From Pseudomonas rhizophila (GTDB lineage: Bacteria > Pseudomonadota > Gammaproteobacteria > Pseudomonadales > Pseudomonadaceae), in NCBI RefSeq assembly GCF_003033885.1, contig NZ_CP024081.1, forward strand, positions 1,964,367-2,028,366: 64,000 nucleotides of DNA. The letters run 5' to 3'. Position 1 is the stretch's first letter. Each line of letters opens with the position of its first letter. The notes below the pieces were generated by a model. That model saw only the letters and a list, made by a program, of their open reading frames with translations. It was not told where the DNA came from and searched no databases. Of this stretch, positions 62,015 to 64,000 are shown one piece after another. The position numbers and the translations under genes are program-made.

Positions 62015-62349
62015 TTTGGCCAAAGGCCCGGAAACACTGGGGGAGGAGGAGAATTCGGCGCACTTTCATGACGACCGGACTTCCGACTTTAACGGCGCAA
62101 CGGCGCAACGCCAAGCGTTATTCGTCACTCTGAAAAATAAACTTCAAAAAAGCGTCAAAGTGCTTTTTCCTGTCATGTGTTTTGGAGTATCAAGAAGTCA
62201 GACCGCCGAAACCTGCAACACAGGTGGCGTCTTCCAAGACCCAGTTGTGTGCAGTTCACCTCAAGCCTTGCGGGTGAATTCGGTGGCTACTTCGAGGCGC
62301 AGCACTGTCACGGTATTGCGTCGAATGGCCCCCACAAAGGTGACCGAGT
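62015..62349. other. Intergenic region upstream of the PhoH gene
   Basis: About 335 bp without a gene. It holds the tandem ACGGCGCAACGGCGCAACG (about 62093-62111), an A/T-rich stretch (62128-62165) that could contain a promoter, and the inverted pair TTCACC/GGGTGAA (62259-62281). No feature can be assigned firmly. Confidence 0.5.
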
Positions 62350-63744
62350 ATGGATGACCACGGACGTAGCCCTTCCTCCAACCAGCCAATCCTCTATGTA
62401 CTCGATACCAACGTATTGATCCACGATCCAAACGCACTCCTGAACTTCGAAGAACACCATGTTGCCATCCCGATGACCGTGCTCGAGGAGCTGGACAAGC
62501 TCAAGAGCGGGCATCACAGTGTCGCCGCCGAATGCCGGCAGGCGATCCGCCTGATCGACAAGACCCTGGGAGACGCGTCGCCCGAGGACGTTGAACTGGG
62601 TGTGCCGATCCAGCGTGGCAAAAGTGGTCCCAAAGGCCTGCTCTCGATCCTGATGAGCAAGCGCACCGAACCCAACCTGGTGCTGCCCGAACACCTGAAC
62701 GACAACATCATCATCAACCAGTTGATCGACCTGCACGCGCGCAACCAGGATCAGGCCGTGGTGCTGGTGACCAAAGACATCAACATGCGCCTCAAGGCCC
62801 GCGCCTGCGGGATCGCGGCGGAGGACTACAGCACCGACCAATTGGTCGACGACGTATCACTGCTGCCCAACGGCTATCACACCATGACCGGCTCCTTCTG
62901 GGACCGGGTGAGCAAGGTCGAGACCCGTCAGGACCATGGTCGCACCTGGCACCAGGTGCAGTTGATCGACAATCTGCCGGCGGTGCACATCAATGAGTTC
63001 ATCATCGACGAACAGGGTTTCGTCGGCTGGATCAAGGAAATCCAGGTCGACAAGCTGCTGATTCTCGATCTGCACCAGGAACCCCTGCTGCATCAGGAGG
63101 CCTGGGGCCTCAAGCCGCGGGATATCTACCAGAGCCTGGCCTTGTTCGCCTTGCTCGACCCGGATATCCACCTGGTCAACCTGTCCGGCGCCGCCGGTTC
63201 GGGCAAGACCATCCTGGCGCTGGCCGCCGCCATCGAACAGACCATGGTCAGCAAGCGCTACCGGCGCATCATCGCCACCCGTAGCGTGCAGGGCCTGGAC
63301 CAGGAAATCGGCTTTTTGCCCGGCACCGAAGCGGAAAAAATGGAGCCTTGGCTGGGCGCCATCACCGATAACCTTGAAGCCTTGCACATGGATGACGAAA
63401 GCACTCATGGCAGCGTCGACTACATCCTCAGCAAAGTGCCGTTGCAGTTCAAATCCCTCAACTACATTCGCGGCCGCAGCTTCCAGCAGAGCCTGATCCT
63501 GATCGACGAATGCCAGAACCTCACCCCGCACCAGATGAAAACCATCATCACCCGTGCCGGCGCCGGTTCCAAAGTGGTGTGCCTGGGCAACCTGGCACAG
63601 ATCGACACCCCTTACCTGTCCGCGACCAGTTCCGGGCTGACCTACCTGACCGAACGCTTCAAAGACTTCCCCAACGGGGTCCACATCACCCTGCAGGGTG
63701 TACCGCGCTCGATCCTGGCCGAATACGCCGAATCTCACCTGTAA
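62350..63744 (+). CDS. PIN-domain PhoH-family ATPase (PhoH2-type)
   Basis: A 464-residue protein that starts at ATG 62350. The N-terminal PIN nuclease-like domain (about residues 13-150) has the acidic residues in LYVLDTNVLIHDPNALL, VLEELDKLK and VLVTKDINMRLKA. The C-terminal PhoH ATPase has Walker A G280-AAGSGKT and Walker B in LILIDECQNLTPHQMK. Such PIN-PhoH fusions have been described as ATP-dependent RNA unwinding and cleaving enzymes. The gene has its own terminator. Cellular role in Pseudomonas is unknown. Confidence 0.92.
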   Translation: MDDHGRSPSSNQPILYVLDTNVLIHDPNALLNFEEHHVAIPMTVLEELDKLKSGHHSVAAECRQAIRLIDKTLGDASPEDVELGVPIQRGKSGPKGLLSILMSKRTEPNLVLPEHLNDNIIINQLIDLHARNQDQAVVLVTKDINMRLKARACGIAAEDYSTDQLVDDVSLLPNGYHTMTGSFWDRVSKVETRQDHGRTWHQVQLIDNLPAVHINEFIIDEQGFVGWIKEIQVDKLLILDLHQEPLLHQEAWGLKPRDIYQSLALFALLDPDIHLVNLSGAAGSGKTILALAAAIEQTMVSKRYRRIIATRSVQGLDQEIGFLPGTEAEKMEPWLGAITDNLEALHMDDESTHGSVDYILSKVPLQFKSLNYIRGRSFQQSLILIDECQNLTPHQMKTIITRAGAGSKVVCLGNLAQIDTPYLSATSSGLTYLTERFKDFPNGVHITLQGVPRSILAEYAESHL

Positions 63745-63755
63745 CTGACCATCAG

Positions 63756-63788
63756 AACCGGGCGACCTCAAGGTCGCCCGGTTTTTTT
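63756..63788 (+). terminator. Rho-independent terminator of the PhoH gene
   Basis: ACCGGGCGACCT-CA-AGGTCGCCCGGT is a perfect 12-bp stem followed by seven T residues, 12 bases after the stop codon. Confidence 0.95.
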
Positions 63789-63806
63789 ATGACTGTACGA
63801 AAACCC

Positions 63807-63821
63807 CTGTGGGAGCGAGCA
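63807..63821 (+). repeat. REP sequence cut by the IS element
   Basis: CCTGTGGGAGCGAGC matches the first half of the intact REPs in this window. It stops at 63821-63822, where the IS end begins. Confidence 0.75.
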
Positions 63822-64000
63822 TGAACTGGTCAAGTAATTCTGGACACCAGTTAAGGTTTCACGCCGCCAGTTTCTCCATGGCTACCGGCGACCGGTAGTC
63901 GTTGTAGCTATGGAGCCTGACGTTGTTGTATCGCATCACATAACGTTGCACATCCACGCGGGCTTCATGCTCCGAGCTGTAGCCATCGTCTGGCACCCAC
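63822..64000 (-). mobile_element. End of an IS3-family insertion sequence (continues beyond the window)
   Basis: The end TGAACTGGTCAAGTAATTCTGG... at 63822 abuts a broken REP and precedes an IS3-type transposase reading inward. The TG terminal dinucleotide fits IS3 elements. The other end, and any target duplication, lie outside the window. Confidence 0.8.
63859..64000 (-). CDS. IS3-family transposase (OrfB), C-terminal part
   Basis: The visible 46 codons encode the end of an integrase-core transposase: EHEARVDVQRYVMRYNNVRL then HSYNDYRSPVAMEKLAA and a stop. YNNVRLHSYNDYRSP is the conserved tail of IS3 OrfB proteins, in which the residue-rich loop follows the last acidic residue of the DDE catalytic triad. 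The rest of the gene lies to the right of the window. It is on the minus strand relative to the PhoH gene. Whether the element is complete cannot be judged. Confidence 0.85.
   Translation of the reverse strand, partial: WVPDDGYSSEHEARVDVQRYVMRYNNVRLHSYNDYRSPVAMEKLAA

Noticed and set aside
62016..62357. 113-codon frame between the NodB-like and PhoH genes
   Set aside because: No ribosome-binding site, no recognisable motif, overlaps the PhoH start; treated as intergenic.

Overview
The window is a chromosomal segment of a Pseudomonas of the fluorescens lineage. The evidence is the intact Pseudomonas-type dcw cluster preceded by the yraN/lpoA/rsmI/rnpB block, a complete alginate operon in the order algD-8-44-K-E-G-X-L-I-J-F-A, the high GC content, and several copies of the GTGGGAGCGAGC..GCTCGCGA type of REP sequence typical of this group. 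No tRNA, rRNA operon, CRISPR array or prophage was seen.

Layout. Bases 1-3187 (minus strand): dolP (partial), gmhA/diaA, yraN and lpoA. Bases 3397-4697 (plus): rsmI and the RNase P RNA. Bases 4901-22842 (plus): a sigma70-like promoter with three 10-bp-phased MraZ boxes, then mraZ-rsmH-ftsL-ftsI-murE-murF-mraY-murD-ftsW-murG-murC-ddlB-ftsQ-ftsA-ftsZ-lpxC, closed by a terminator. This block supplies peptidoglycan precursor synthesis, the divisome core and the committed step of lipid A synthesis. Bases 22900-23596 are a non-coding repeat block with REP sequences inside a 50-bp inverted repeat.

Bases 23597-38202 are an accessory transport and signalling region. It holds a membrane diguanylate cyclase, a two-component system apparently co-transcribed with an RND pump (adaptor and permease, no outer-membrane gene), a small unknown protein, and a LysR regulator divergent from a second export operon (outer-membrane lipoprotein, FUSC permease, DUF1656 protein, HlyD adaptor; AaeAB-like). 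An SDR oxidoreductase and a small membrane protein follow.

Bases 39815-42532 encode an orphan Tc-toxin C-component (TccC/RHS type) whose variable tip has a GNAT-like pattern. It converges on the alginate operon (42606-59121, minus strand), which encodes GDP-mannuronate synthesis (AlgA, AlgD), c-di-GMP-responsive polymerisation (Alg8/Alg44), the periplasmic and outer-membrane export/epimerase/lyase complex (AlgKEGXL) and O-acetylation (AlgIJF). The diguanylate cyclase at 23.6 kb and the PilZ domain of Alg44 both belong to c-di-GMP signalling, but a direct link is only inference.

The right end carries yaaA, a NodB-like secreted protein with degenerate motifs, a PIN-PhoH ATPase, and the end of an IS3-family element that interrupts a REP sequence.

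The best candidates for novelty are the GNAT-like TccC tip, a REP pair embedded in frame in the AlgK signal peptide, and structured inserts at two junctions of the otherwise compact alginate operon.
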